A DNA stretch of 64,000 bases from Anaerococcus provencensis (GTDB taxonomy: Bacteria > Bacillota > Clostridia > Tissierellales > Peptoniphilaceae): NCBI RefSeq assembly GCF_000312365.2, contig NZ_HG003687.1:171815-235814 (forward strand), written 5' to 3'. The translations under genes and the position numbers were made by a program. Shown here piece after piece: positions 44,641-54,890 of this stretch. The notes under the pieces are model-generated. The model saw only the letters and a program-made list of their open reading frames with translations, did no database searches and was not told the origin of the DNA. Each line of letters begins with the position of its first letter. Position 1 is the stretch's first letter.

Positions 44641-45381
44641 ATGAAAATAGATTTCTATTATTGGGGGAGTATGTGCCCGATTAGTGTAGAAATATTAGAT
44701 GAGCTTAATAGGAATAAAGAAAAAGTAAACATAAATACTTATGAAATATCTAATGATTTACCGACCTGTAAAAATAAAAAAATATTTTTTCCATTCTTAA
44801 CTGTAATTAATGATGTTAATAGATATTACGCTCCAATTGATAAGAAATTCATGGAAGAGGTTATTTCAGGGATAATTCCAGTAGAAAAGCCATATATTCC
44901 TAAACTAGGCACTGAAAGTGTTACAAAAACTATAAAATCAATTACAAAAGATAATTATAATATCGCATCTCAATGCACATCTAGGGTTAACTGTGTGGGA
45001 TGTAGTAGTAAGATTAAAATGTATGATTCAATAAATGAAGATGTCTATGGGTTTATGAATCTATCAGGTAATCAATTACTTGGAGGGGCTGAATTTGTTC
45101 CATCTAATCTGGTACCATACGATATCCCAAGAAGTGAAGAAACTGCATTTATAACATGTATTTATTTATCAAATGAAGATTATGACTATAAGTCTCCACC
45201 ATTAATGGCTTTAGAAGATTATTTGAAAAATAAGTATAAAAAAATACTTGTAATTTCAGATGAAATTGGGATTTTTCCAAATGGAAATTTAGAATTCTTT
45301 CTTAAAAATAATTATAAAGATCAAGCAATTGTGTTTGAAGATGATTATTGCAAGTTGCATTTAATGGCAAAGATTTTGTGA
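44641..45381 (+). CDS. YoaP-like protein of unknown function
   Basis: 246 aa from ATG 44641, which has GGAGG at 44629-44633; the frame is open further upstream but without a ribosome site. Starts with a thioredoxin-like beta-alpha unit (MKIDFYYWGSMCPISVEILDEL) and contains a Cys cluster (QCTSRVNCVGCSSKI). The C-terminal part YLSNEDYDYKSPPLMALEDYLKNKYKKILVISDEIGIFPNGNLEFFLKNNYKDQAIV resembles the YoaP-like domain seen C-terminal to some GNAT enzymes. No acetyltransferase domain is visible. Single gene; function not known. Confidence 0.6.
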   Translation: MKIDFYYWGSMCPISVEILDELNRNKEKVNINTYEISNDLPTCKNKKIFFPFLTVINDVNRYYAPIDKKFMEEVISGIIPVEKPYIPKLGTESVTKTIKSITKDNYNIASQCTSRVNCVGCSSKIKMYDSINEDVYGFMNLSGNQLLGGAEFVPSNLVPYDIPRSEETAFITCIYLSNEDYDYKSPPLMALEDYLKNKYKKILVISDEIGIFPNGNLEFFLKNNYKDQAIVFEDDYCKLHLMAKIL

Positions 45382-45543
45382 TTTATAATTCTCAATTTGT
45401 TGAGATTAATAAGAAGTATGTTCTATAAACGCACACAAGTGACCTACTTTGTGAACACTAATTTAATGTGATATGTAGTATGATGTAAAAGTAAATTGAA
45501 TAAAGCTTTGAAAACTAGAACGTAATGTTGAAAGGATACTTAT

Positions 45544-45861
45544 ATGATGGAAAAATTAAAAAAGAACATAGTTTTCTATTTACTCTTACTGATAGATTTT
45601 TATATCATTCCTTTGTTTATAAAAGACACAGGAAGTGCAATGATTATTATGTTAGTATTTATTTCTATAATATGTTTAATAATTTCTGTTTTGTATGGAA
45701 TGAAGAATGGACTGGATTTTTGCTATATTTTGAGCGTAGCAATTATATTTATCCCATCTATATTTATATTTTATAGCTCAAGTGCATGGATTTATGCAGC
45801 TGGATATGCAGCTGTTGCCTTGTTTGGAAATTTAATAGCTTTACCATTTATGCAAAGATGA
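45544..45861 (+). CDS. Small four-TM membrane protein
   Basis: 105 aa with four hydrophobic helices (IVFYLLLLIDFYIIPLFI; AMIIMLVFISIICLIISVLYG; FCYILSVAIIFIPSIFIFY; WIYAAGYAAVALFGNLIALPF). Two adjacent ATG codons follow GAAAGG. No family recognised. A second frame across the same DNA is incidental. The 330 bases that follow, up to the TetR gene, contain no gene or clear structure. Confidence 0.65.
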   Translation: MMEKLKKNIVFYLLLLIDFYIIPLFIKDTGSAMIIMLVFISIICLIISVLYGMKNGLDFCYILSVAIIFIPSIFIFYSSSAWIYAAGYAAVALFGNLIALPFMQR

Positions 45862-46192
45862 ATTTAATTTATCAATCTAATATATTTTAAATATAACTTA
45901 AAAATATTTTTAAATTTTCGTGTTTATGTTCTTAATTTATTTTTTATTAACTGATATTAATAGTTAGTACTCGTTTGATGTTGAGTTACTAGCTTTAAGT
46001 ATAGAGCAGCAAGGATTATAGATAGTTAGTTAAAAGCCTGATGCTAATATATTAATACTAGAGGGGATAAGTTGCTAGAAAACGTCAGCTAAGACTATTT
46101 AATTAATGCCTTTATAAATAACAATTGTTAGATAAAGCTACTTAAATGGGAAAATATTAAATATAACTTACTTTAGAAAGGCTTTTAATTAT

Positions 46193-46783
46193 ATGACCAA
46201 AAACTATACTAAAAATTTAATAAAAAAAGAATTTATGATTCTTTTAGATAAAAAGGCCCTAGATAATATAACTGTAACCGAATTAGCAAAAAGATGTAAT
46301 ATCGAAAGAAAAACTTTTTACTATCATTATGAAAATTTGGAACAATTAATAAGAGAAATATTTGAGTCTGAGCTTGATATTGTTATTGAGGAATTTAATG
46401 AAAATCTATCTTGGGAAGACAGTTTTATTCTGGCTGCGAAATTTATTCTAGATAATAAAAAAGCTATAAGACATATTTACTATTCGGATTATAAGGTTAA
46501 TGTAGAAAAATATGTATATTCTATGGCTGGTGAAGTAATTAGTAAATATGTTGGTCACTTATCAAAGGAGACTAGGGCAAAAGATATTGATATTAATTTG
46601 ATTTCTTACTTTTATCAATGTGCCTTAAGTAGTGCGCTTATACAATGGATAGCTACCGATATGAAAACTGATCCAGTAGTTATTACAAATAGATTAGGTA
46701 AATTAATGGATGGTAATATTTTGTTGTCATTAAAAAGGAGTGAAAGACTAGAAACCTTTACCCAGAGTGCTCTAATTGAGTAA
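46193..46783 (+). CDS. TetR/AcrR family transcriptional regulator
   Basis: 196 aa. N-terminal TetR helix-turn-helix (ITVTELAKRCNIERKTFYYHYENLEQLIREIF, about 25-57), then an all-helical ligand-binding domain typical of the DhaS-like branch with a C-terminal TetR_C domain. Probably represses the oleate hydratase gene that starts about 100 bases downstream on the same strand, sensing a fatty acid or related amphiphile; this is inferred from gene order only. Confidence 0.85.
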   Translation: MTKNYTKNLIKKEFMILLDKKALDNITVTELAKRCNIERKTFYYHYENLEQLIREIFESELDIVIEEFNENLSWEDSFILAAKFILDNKKAIRHIYYSDYKVNVEKYVYSMAGEVISKYVGHLSKETRAKDIDINLISYFYQCALSSALIQWIATDMKTDPVVITNRLGKLMDGNILLSLKRSERLETFTQSALIE

Positions 46784-46881
46784 AATTTACACAAATCACT
46801 AATATTGGTAGATGAAATTTTTCTCTAATAATGATTTAATGTAGATAAGAAGTTGATTCTTAATTATTAGAGGAGGATATG

Positions 46882-48675
46882 ATGGAACTTAAAACTCATG
46901 ATAAAAGATTAAAACTTACTAATGGAGATTTTCAAACATTAGTTAAGGCTAGGAAACCGGAAGGAATAGAAAATAAATCAGCTTATCTAATCGGAACAGG
47001 TATTGCCTCTTTGAGTGCAGCTTGTTTCTTAATTAGGGATGCTCATATGGATGGAGAAAAAATTACTTTCTTAGAACAACTAGACATTGCTGGTGGTTCA
47101 CTTGACGGTAAATATATGGATACTAGAGGATATGTTGCTCGTGGTGGTAGAGAAACTGGAGCTCATTTCGAATGTTTATGGGATATCTGGAGCTCAATTC
47201 CAAGTCTAGAAGATCCTGAAATGAGTGTTTTAGATGATTTTTTCTACACTAACTACGATGACCCAAACTACAGTAATTGTCGTATTACTCACAATCAAGG
47301 TGAGCGTTATGACAATGGTAAATTTAACCTAACTCAAGATCAAGTTAAAGAAATTGCTGAACTTTCCATGACTCAAGATGAAATTCTTGAAGATAAATCT
47401 ATTGAAGATGTGTTCTCAGATGGACTTTTAAATTCTGATTTCTGGACACTATGGAGGTCAATGTTTGCCTTTGAAAACTGGCACTCTGCTCTAGAAATGA
47501 AATTGTATTTGAATCGTTTTATGCATCACGTAAGTGGTCTTCCTGATTTATCAGCTCTTAGATTCACTAGATATGACCAATATCATTCAATAGTAAAACC
47601 TATGGTTAAATATCTTGAAGATCATGGATGTAAATTCCAATATGATACAAAAGTGACAGATGTTGACTTTGATATATCTGAAAATAAAAAAGTTGCTACA
47701 AAGATTATAGCGGAAGATAAAAATGGAAATGATAAGTCCATTGATCTTACAGAAAATGACCTAGTCTTTATAACTAATGGATCAATGACTGAAAACTCTA
47801 GCTATGGTGATGATGATACGCCGGCTGAACTAAGTTCTGAGCAAACAGGTTGTTGGGAACTGTGGAAAAACATTGCAGAAAAATCTGATGATTTTGGTCG
47901 CCCTGAAGTATTCTGCTCAGATGTTGAAAAGAGTAACTGGGAATCATGTACTGTAACTTGCCATGATGATTCAGTTCCAAAATATATTGAAAAAATTACA
48001 AAGAGAAGTCCTTATGGTGGAAAAACTGTAACAGGTGGTATCGTAACTTGCGTTGATTCAAGTTGGTTAATGAGCTGGACTATTAATAGACAAGGTCAAT
48101 ATCCAGAACAACCTGAAAATGATGTTGCTGTTTGGGTATATGGATTATTCTCAGATGTCAAAGGTGACTATATCAAAAAGAAAATGAGAGATTGTACAGG
48201 TAAGGAAATTACAAAAGAATGGTTATACCACATCGGTGTTCCTGTAAATGAAATTGATGCACTTGCTGAAACTTGCAGCGCAGTACCTGTTATGATGCCT
48301 TATATAACATCTCAATTTATGCCAAGAAAAGCAGGCGACAGACCTTATGTAGTGCCAAAGGGTGGAGTTAACTTTGCTTTCTTAGGACAATATGCAGAAA
48401 CCCTAGATGATCCAGGAAGAGATACAGTATTTACTCAAGAATATTCTGGAAGAACAGCAATGGAAGCAGTTTATGTACTTTGCGGCGTAGAAAAGGCTGT
48501 TCCTGAAGTTTATGCTTCAAGATATGATTTAAGATATCTACTAAATGCAATGGTTGCTTTATCAGATGGTGAAAAACCAGACCTTCCACTTACTCCACTT
48601 CAAAAAATGAAAGTTGCAAAACTAATCAAAGGTACTGATGTGGAAGAGATGCTAAAAGAATTTAATATTATTTAA
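46882..48675 (+). CDS. ohyA: Oleate hydratase
   Basis: 597 aa, the normal family length. FAD-containing enzyme adding water to the cis-9 double bond of oleic acid (10-hydroxystearate), used to detoxify host unsaturated fatty acids. Motifs: GTGIASLSAACFLIRDA for FAD binding, FLEQLDIAGGSLDGKY, RGGRETGAHFECLWDIWSSIPSLEDP, FAFENWHSALEMKLYLNRFMHH, FLGQYAETLDDPGRDTVFTQEYSGRTAMEAVY. AGGAGG precedes two ATG codons; 46882 gives the better spacing. Fits a skin- or mucosa-associated coccus exposed to sebum or host lipids. Probably under the TetR gene upstream. Confidence 0.95.
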   Translation: MELKTHDKRLKLTNGDFQTLVKARKPEGIENKSAYLIGTGIASLSAACFLIRDAHMDGEKITFLEQLDIAGGSLDGKYMDTRGYVARGGRETGAHFECLWDIWSSIPSLEDPEMSVLDDFFYTNYDDPNYSNCRITHNQGERYDNGKFNLTQDQVKEIAELSMTQDEILEDKSIEDVFSDGLLNSDFWTLWRSMFAFENWHSALEMKLYLNRFMHHVSGLPDLSALRFTRYDQYHSIVKPMVKYLEDHGCKFQYDTKVTDVDFDISENKKVATKIIAEDKNGNDKSIDLTENDLVFITNGSMTENSSYGDDDTPAELSSEQTGCWELWKNIAEKSDDFGRPEVFCSDVEKSNWESCTVTCHDDSVPKYIEKITKRSPYGGKTVTGGIVTCVDSSWLMSWTINRQGQYPEQPENDVAVWVYGLFSDVKGDYIKKKMRDCTGKEITKEWLYHIGVPVNEIDALAETCSAVPVMMPYITSQFMPRKAGDRPYVVPKGGVNFAFLGQYAETLDDPGRDTVFTQEYSGRTAMEAVYVLCGVEKAVPEVYASRYDLRYLLNAMVALSDGEKPDLPLTPLQKMKVAKLIKGTDVEEMLKEFNII

Positions 48676-48690
48676 TAATATATAAACACA

Positions 48691-48728
48691 TTTGGGGCGA
48701 TAATATATCGTCCCATTATTTTTTTATT
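48691..48728 (+). terminator. Terminator of the oleate hydratase gene
   Basis: GGGGCGAT/ATCGTCCC stem (one G-U) followed by ATTATTTTTTT. Confidence 0.75.
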
Positions 48729-48741
48729 AAGGAGACCAATG

Positions 48742-50811
48742 ATGAATAACAACTTGAATAATCAAGCTGTGCCTACTTTAGAAGAAGTACAAGAAATATA
48801 TGAAGATATTTTAAGAAACGAAGCTAGGATAAGTGAAGTAGGGGACTTAGAAGAGACTAGCGAATTTTATAATAAATATCGAAAGAAGGAAAATCAAAGA
48901 AAAGATACAAGTATAGAAAATCCAATAATAAAAGAATATAGAAGGTATTTAAAAAATGAGCAAGATAAACAAAAAGAATTAATTGAAGAACTAGAAAATT
49001 TAATAAGTTATGAAAAATTCTTTTTAGAGCTAGAGAGAAAGAAAAACCAAAAAAATTATAATAGTAACTTTTATGGAAGTACCTATGCAACTAGGTATAG
49101 GGTAGATAAAATTGCAGAATATTCTAATAAATTAAAAGAAATTATTAGCACTTCTCCTGATGCTTGGGAATATTACTACCATAGAAAGCTTATTAATGAT
49201 ATTAATACAGGATACAACCAAGACCTTGTAGAAGTACCCTATGTATTAGGGGCAAAGAGAAAAATTATAGAATCTTTAAAGCAATCTACGCCAGTATATA
49301 TAATAGGCCATTTAGGTAGTGGAAAAACTCAGATAGCAAGAGAAGCAGCAATTGAATTTACATTAGAAAACATAATTCAAGAAGAATTAGAAGATTTAAT
49401 GGAAAAATGGTTTTTAGAAAACCGACAAGCTAGTGAAGATGAAGCTATAGAAAAGTTCAGTGAACTTAATAAAAGCCGCAGAGACTATTATAAGAATCTA
49501 CTAAAAGAAGGAAATAAGTCAGATATTGATAAGATATATCCTTACTTTATATCAGGTTCATACAATTTAACCTATGAAGATATGTTTGTTGAAAAAACTC
49601 TATCCTTAGAGAAAGCATCTTCAAGCGAAAGTAATTTAGAATTAATAGATGACGTTGTAGACCAATATTTTACTTGGCTAGAAACACATGAAAAAGAACT
49701 TAAAAATATACCAGCAAAAAAGCAAGAAATAATAAGAAGCAAAGTTTGGGATAGTATCTCAGAAATCTTTATAGCTAGGAATAGTATTTATGGAACAGTA
49801 GTAAAAAAAATAGAAAGAGAAATATTACTAGCTGTAAAAAATGGTAGGCCAGTTATAATAGATGAACTAAATACAATTGCCATGCAAAATTTAATTGGGC
49901 TTAATGATATATTACAAAGTAAATTTGGATCAAAAGCCTATGTTACAGGGATTGGACCAGTAGAAATAAAAAAAGGATTTGGTCTAATAGGGACAGGAAA
50001 CTTATCAACTGACCAAGTTAGTTATGAGGGTACCAATGAACTTAACCCTGCTTTTAAATCACGTTTTTTAACACTAGAATATAATTATGTAAATCAAAAT
50101 ACCATTGGATCTTTAAAAAACCAAACTAATCCAGAGAAAAATGAACTTTTTAGGATTATGTTGGTTAGACTTGCTGATAATAATGGAAACTTGCACATTC
50201 CAACTCCTACAAGAAGCTTAGAAGAAATATTTAGATTAGCTCAATTATCTAAGGTGAGTCAGGAAGTCTTTATGGGTAAGTGGCTGGCAACTAGTAAAGA
50301 AAATTCAACTAACGAAACCCCTGAGCTTAAAGAATCAGTTTTATCCTTAAGGAATATTCTAAGAATACTAGATAATTGGAATTTAGGAGAAGAAAAAGAC
50401 TTAACTTTAGCCCTATGGGATGGTTTTATTAGTTCAATAACAAATCCAAAAGACCAAGCATATATTTTATCCCAAGCAGTAAGATTTGGATTTTTCAAAG
50501 AATCCGAAGGATGGGATATTAATAATGAGAATCTAGGAAAAGTTGTCCTAGAATATGATGATTTAAGGACTAGGCCTTACCAATATATCAGGGGAGAAAT
50601 TGAAACTTTAAGTTACCTAGACCTAGTAAAAATAATATTTGGTCCAGCGCCAGAAAGAAGTGAAATACCTGAATTTTTTAAGGCTTATGACAAGGGAGAA
50701 AATATAATATCCATAGAAGAATATGAAGAGCTTGATCAAAGATTAAATAAGTTGGAGCATTCAAAGTATTTTTTAGATTATTTACTAGATATGGAAAATA
50801 ATAGAAAATGA
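48742..50811 (+). CDS. MoxR-type AAA+ ATPase of a three-gene cassette
   Basis: 689 aa. A charged, coiled-coil N terminus (about 1-150, KYRKKENQRKD...DKQKELIEELENLI) is followed by an AAA+ core: Walker A GHLGSGKTQIAREA (about 190), a long helical insertion, Walker B PVIIDELNTIAMQNLIGLNDIL (about 370), sensor GLIGTGNLS, FKSRFLTLEY arginine-finger region and a C-terminal lid. MoxR ATPases typically act with a vWA partner to remodel or insert cofactors into targets; related MoxR-vWA sets have also been proposed as conflict or defence systems. Two ATGs follow AAGGAG; 48742 has better spacing. It overlaps the next gene by 4 bases. Confidence 0.82.
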   Translation: MNNNLNNQAVPTLEEVQEIYEDILRNEARISEVGDLEETSEFYNKYRKKENQRKDTSIENPIIKEYRRYLKNEQDKQKELIEELENLISYEKFFLELERKKNQKNYNSNFYGSTYATRYRVDKIAEYSNKLKEIISTSPDAWEYYYHRKLINDINTGYNQDLVEVPYVLGAKRKIIESLKQSTPVYIIGHLGSGKTQIAREAAIEFTLENIIQEELEDLMEKWFLENRQASEDEAIEKFSELNKSRRDYYKNLLKEGNKSDIDKIYPYFISGSYNLTYEDMFVEKTLSLEKASSSESNLELIDDVVDQYFTWLETHEKELKNIPAKKQEIIRSKVWDSISEIFIARNSIYGTVVKKIEREILLAVKNGRPVIIDELNTIAMQNLIGLNDILQSKFGSKAYVTGIGPVEIKKGFGLIGTGNLSTDQVSYEGTNELNPAFKSRFLTLEYNYVNQNTIGSLKNQTNPEKNELFRIMLVRLADNNGNLHIPTPTRSLEEIFRLAQLSKVSQEVFMGKWLATSKENSTNETPELKESVLSLRNILRILDNWNLGEEKDLTLALWDGFISSITNPKDQAYILSQAVRFGFFKESEGWDINNENLGKVVLEYDDLRTRPYQYIRGEIETLSYLDLVKIIFGPAPERSEIPEFFKAYDKGENIISIEEYEELDQRLNKLEHSKYFLDYLLDMENNRK

Positions 50812-52022
50812 AACTTTCAATAAATATAAATGAATATAAGAAAAATTTAACAAAACTAAGGATGGACCTTGACCAGACCCTGGCAGAAGGTCATCTTGAT
50901 GTAGATTTTAAGGAAAAATTAGATGAGTTAGAAGATATTGAAAATAAAATGCTTAAAGAATTATTGCCTTATTATAGAATCTATGCTCCAGAACTTTACC
51001 GAACAAAGGTAAATGAGCTAGAAGTTAAAATTGATGGAAATAACAAACTCCAATCTTATCTTAAAAGCTACATTCATGTGGAAGAAAACATATTTATATT
51101 AGCAAGTGCAGATCAAAAAGTTTATTTTATGAGAAGCTATGGAAAAGATAATCAGCATATAGAAGTAAGTCAAGCCATTAAAAATTTCAACAAACTAGTC
51201 ATATATATGCATAGGCTAAGTAAAGAAAAAATTTTGCTATTTACAGTCACAGGAGATATTTATGTATTTATGTCCAATAATTTCACTGATATTTTTGAAA
51301 ATCCTAAGAACTTAAGAATTATTAAGCTTAAAAATAATTTTGAAGGCTTTGAAAATATTATTAATATAGGAGAAAGTACATTTTTATGCCAAATAGGAAG
51401 AAATGAATTTATAGTTCTAGAAATTGACGTGATAAGTTTGAAAATAAAAATAAAAAATCATATAAACTTATCAGATCTAGATGAAGAAATAAATTCCTTG
51501 GTTAAGATTTCTAATTTCCACTTTGCACTAGGTAGCCATAGAGGAGATTTGATCCTAGTAAGCTTTAAGGAAGATGAGATAAAAGTATATAAAAAAATTA
51601 AAATTTTTGATAATCCAATAATAAATCTAGCTATTTTAGAAAGTGAGAGCTATGAAAAAACTCTTTGCATATCTCAAGCAAATAGTGATAATATCTTTCT
51701 TTATAATTTAAAAAGTAAAAAATTAACTAATGTGGGATTAGATGAATCTAATTCTACTATCTTAAGCATAGAGAGCAAAAAATCTAGTGCATTTATCCTA
51801 AGAGAAGATTTTAATTTGTATTTACTTGAAGAAAATATGGAAAAGTGGAACATTAACTCAAAGCTAAGCATAGCTGATAGACCGTTTGTAAATATAATTG
51901 GACTTGATAATTCAACTTATTTAACCATAGATATATATGGCAACTTTAGTATATTAAAATTAGATAGACTAGATTCTATAGAAAAACTTCGAGATATTAA
52001 TCTCTTTATGAATAGGGGATAG
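50808..52022 (+). CDS. Coiled-coil plus beta-propeller-like third component
   Basis: 404 aa, no family recognised. Residues 1-75 are charged and helical (LTKLRMDLDQTL...DELEDIENKMLKEL). From about 80 the sequence is a series of short beta-strand pairs of 35-45 residues (FILASADQKVYFM, ILLFTVTGDIYVFM, FHFALGSHRGDLILVSF, KTLCISQANSDNIFLYNL, SAFILREDFNLYLLE, TYLTIDIYGNFSILKL) resembling a WD40-like propeller. Start ATG overlaps the MoxR stop and the vWA gene begins one base after its stop. The likely role is to bind or sense a target for the MoxR/vWA pair (inference). Confidence 0.65.
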   Translation: MKLSININEYKKNLTKLRMDLDQTLAEGHLDVDFKEKLDELEDIENKMLKELLPYYRIYAPELYRTKVNELEVKIDGNNKLQSYLKSYIHVEENIFILASADQKVYFMRSYGKDNQHIEVSQAIKNFNKLVIYMHRLSKEKILLFTVTGDIYVFMSNNFTDIFENPKNLRIIKLKNNFEGFENIINIGESTFLCQIGRNEFIVLEIDVISLKIKIKNHINLSDLDEEINSLVKISNFHFALGSHRGDLILVSFKEDEIKVYKKIKIFDNPIINLAILESESYEKTLCISQANSDNIFLYNLKSKKLTNVGLDESNSTILSIESKKSSAFILREDFNLYLLEENMEKWNINSKLSIADRPFVNIIGLDNSTYLTIDIYGNFSILKLDRLDSIEKLRDINLFMNRG

Positions 52023-52023
52023 T

Positions 52024-53945
52024 ATGGTTAAAAATGACAAAGAATTTCTAGATGAAGAAAAACTTAAAAAGGAAGCAGAACAGAATCTAAAAATATTTTT
52101 AAAAAGACATATGCAATCACTAACTACTTTTACTAGAGAACCCGGCCTTAGATATGTTCCATCTAAATCTTTGGAAAAGTTTTTGTTGAAGGCTAAGGAG
52201 AATGTCTTTTATTTACCATTATCTACTTTTTTAGATTCAAATTTAGATAATAATGAAATCCTCTGGCACATTTATAATCAATTAGCCTTGTACCCAGATT
52301 GGAAGGAAAATGCAAATTTTTATTTGGATAGGGAAATGAGATGGCAGGCTGAAATAGATGAAACAACTTATTATATTTATGAAAAGATAAATGAAATTTT
52401 AAGTAAAGATAATGATATAGATATAATCTTTGTAAGAGAATATGTAAAAAGAGAAATACTAGATTTTTTATTTCAGATGGATAGATATTTTGCATTTTTA
52501 AGAGTATTAGAAACTTCTCCTTTGTATAGGGACCAAGAAGAAAAGGGGAAAATTCTCCAATACATGAAAAAAAGAGCAGATAAGGATTTATTATTTTCAT
52601 CCTTAGCCCACCATGGATTTGAGAAAAGTTTCCTATTATGGAGTATTTATAAAGATGATGAAAATTTTAAAAAGCAAATTGAAGAAAAATACCATATTAA
52701 AATTTTAAATGAATCCATATATGAATTTTTAAATAGAGAATTTATAAGGCAAATCAATAAAAATCAAGGAGTAATTTATAGGGATCCTCTAATCAAAGCA
52801 TTTATATATCCAAGTTTTAGAAAATACTGGCTAGAAGAAGTTGACTCAATGCAAGCAAAAGATAGCAGCGAGGAAGGGGAGAAATTCTTTGAAGAAAGTC
52901 AAAAAGAAGATACAAGGGATAAATTAGAATCTTCTAGAAAAGAAGTAGAAGATAGCTTAAAAGAAATTTTAGATCAAGAAAATACAAATGCTACTTCCCT
53001 AGAAGACTCTACTTATAAAAAAATGGAATCTTATGGCATAAGTAGTGAAGAAGTTGACCTATATAATTATTACCTAAATAAAACAAAAACCCAAAGAGAT
53101 GCAATGAGAGATTTCTGGAGAAAGCTTATAGGCTCAGCAAAAAAGGAAGTAAATGTAGAGAAAAATAGGCAAGCTAAGGGGAAAATAAATGTAAATGACC
53201 TTATTAATAGTTATCCTGATTTTATAGAAGCTGAACAAAAAGGTAACTATAAGGAACTTAAGGTATTTGATAAAAACTATCTAGAATCAAAAAACAAATT
53301 ATTGCCTGAAAAAATCGAAATATCATTTTTAATTGATAATTCTGGATCGATGGATGAAGAAAAAATCGATGCCACAAGAAAAACACTAGCCGTGACTCTA
53401 CTATCTATAAAAGATTTTAACCTCTATCTACAAGCACAAGCTCAAAAAACTAATCAAAAAATAGAGCTTCTTACAGAAACATGGTTTTTTGGACATGATT
53501 ATTATAAAATAAAAAAGTTTGAAGACACAAAAGACTTAGAAGAAAGTCAAATTATTTCTTCTATTACAAAGATAAGTGGAGATGATGGTACAACAGACGA
53601 TGCATCTTGTCTTAGACAAATACAACAAAATATTAGTATAGATCAAAGGGTAAAAATAAAAATAAAAAGGAATATAAAATAATTTTTGAAATAACAGATG
53701 GAGCTTCAAGTTTTCCCGGAGCAACTAAAGATATAGTAAAAAAACTAATAGATTTGGGTGTAGAAATTTATGCTATTCAAATTGGTAAAATTAGCAAGAT
53801 TGATACAAAAACTTTCAACTATATTTGGAATGATAATTTTAAATACCCTCATGGTCTTATATTAGCTGATGATATTGAAAAATTAACTAATGAATTAATT
53901 AGACTAGTAAAAAGAAACTTACAATCGATATTTAAGGATAGTTGA
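52024..53945 (+). pseudogene. vWA-domain protein of the MoxR cassette, frameshifted
   Basis: The first frame gives 552 aa (to 53682): a helical N-terminal region, an acidic linker (about 275-330) and a C-terminal vWA domain with the MIDAS motif IDNSGSMDEEK (about 436-446) and GDDGTTDDASC. Within a run of A5 tracts (53650-53680) the frame is lost. Another frame continues KNKNKKEYKIIFEITDGASSFPGATKDIVKK...YAIQIG...IFKDS to 53945. Adding one A restores a complete vWA fold including the third metal motif ITDG. So the gene is inactivated, phase-variable by homopolymer slippage, or miscalled by sequencing. VWA partners of MoxR ATPases bind substrates through Mg at MIDAS. Confidence 0.78.
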
Positions 53946-54413
53946 TTGAACAGCAAGTTTAATACTATTATCTTTAAATAAGTGTATATGTTATACGCAT
54001 GTAATTAATGAACGAGCTTGTGAGCATAATCTAGACCATTTTACTGAAATCATAGTTTTTTTATGATTTGATTAATTATTAAAAATCAACTTTGCATATG
54101 ATTAAATAATTTATAGTAATTCTATATTTTCTATTATAAATAGGAGACTATATGCTTGTTATGTTGATACGATAGTAATTACAAAATATGATTATAAAAA
54201 TAGGCAAAACTGTGCCTATTAATCAAAAATGTAAAATTGGTTCATAAGGTGTAACATAAAATTTCTATAACTAAGGAAATTAACATTAACTATAAGAGCT
54301 TTTAAAGATAGTAAAATATACTAATTTGGGTATATAATTTTTAACATTCAATTCTGCTTGGAATCATGATGGGGTTTCATTGTTGGATAATTAAAAATAT
54401 CAAGGAAATAAAA
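53946..54413. other. Gene-free AT-rich gap
   Basis: About 470 bases with no credible gene. It holds hairpins AAATCATA/TATGATTT (about 54043-54068) and AATAGGCA/TGCCTATT (54199-54206 / 54213-54220), the second terminator-like but without a clean T run. Confidence 0.5.
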
Positions 54414-54671
54414 ATGTTAAAATTTATAAAATATTCGTTTTTAGTTTATTTCATATCACTCATCATATTATATTTTTTGTCTAAATATTATGATGATTTA
54501 ATGCTCATACTTGCTTTCTTTGGTATAGTATATGCTCCAATAGGTGGGCTTATTTTATCTTTTTTGACTAGTAAATATAATTTTTCAAAACCAATATTTT
54601 TAATTGTTGCCTTAGTAGTTACAATAATTGCAGTTGTATTGGGCATGACTATTGTCTTTACATTTTTTTAA
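54414..54671 (+). CDS. Small three-TM membrane protein
   Basis: 85 aa from ATG 54414 (AAGGAAAT upstream); a longer reading from 54366 lacks a ribosome site. Three hydrophobic helices (YSFLVYFISLIILYFLS; LMLILAFFGIVYAPIGGLILSFL; FLIVALVVTIIAVVLGMTIVF). No family recognised; monocistronic. Confidence 0.6.
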   Translation: MLKFIKYSFLVYFISLIILYFLSKYYDDLMLILAFFGIVYAPIGGLILSFLTSKYNFSKPIFLIVALVVTIIAVVLGMTIVFTFF

Positions 54672-54890
54672 ATTAATTGCACAATAATATTATAAGTTAT
54701 TAATTGTCATAATTCTTGAAGCATTATCAGATTGCCAGTGGCCATCATCAGGAGTGAAGCTAATGGCAATGCATAATTTGCAGTATAATTATAGATTAAG
54801 GACTTAATCTAAATTGAGATGGCATAATTAATAATAGGGACTATTTATCTAGTAAAATTGGAAAATTAGAAATTGTAATGGAGATAGATA

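Noticed and set aside
45525..45776. Second open frame over the small membrane protein
   Set aside because: The overlapping frame at 45544 has clean TM helices and a better start; the other frame is compositionally odd.
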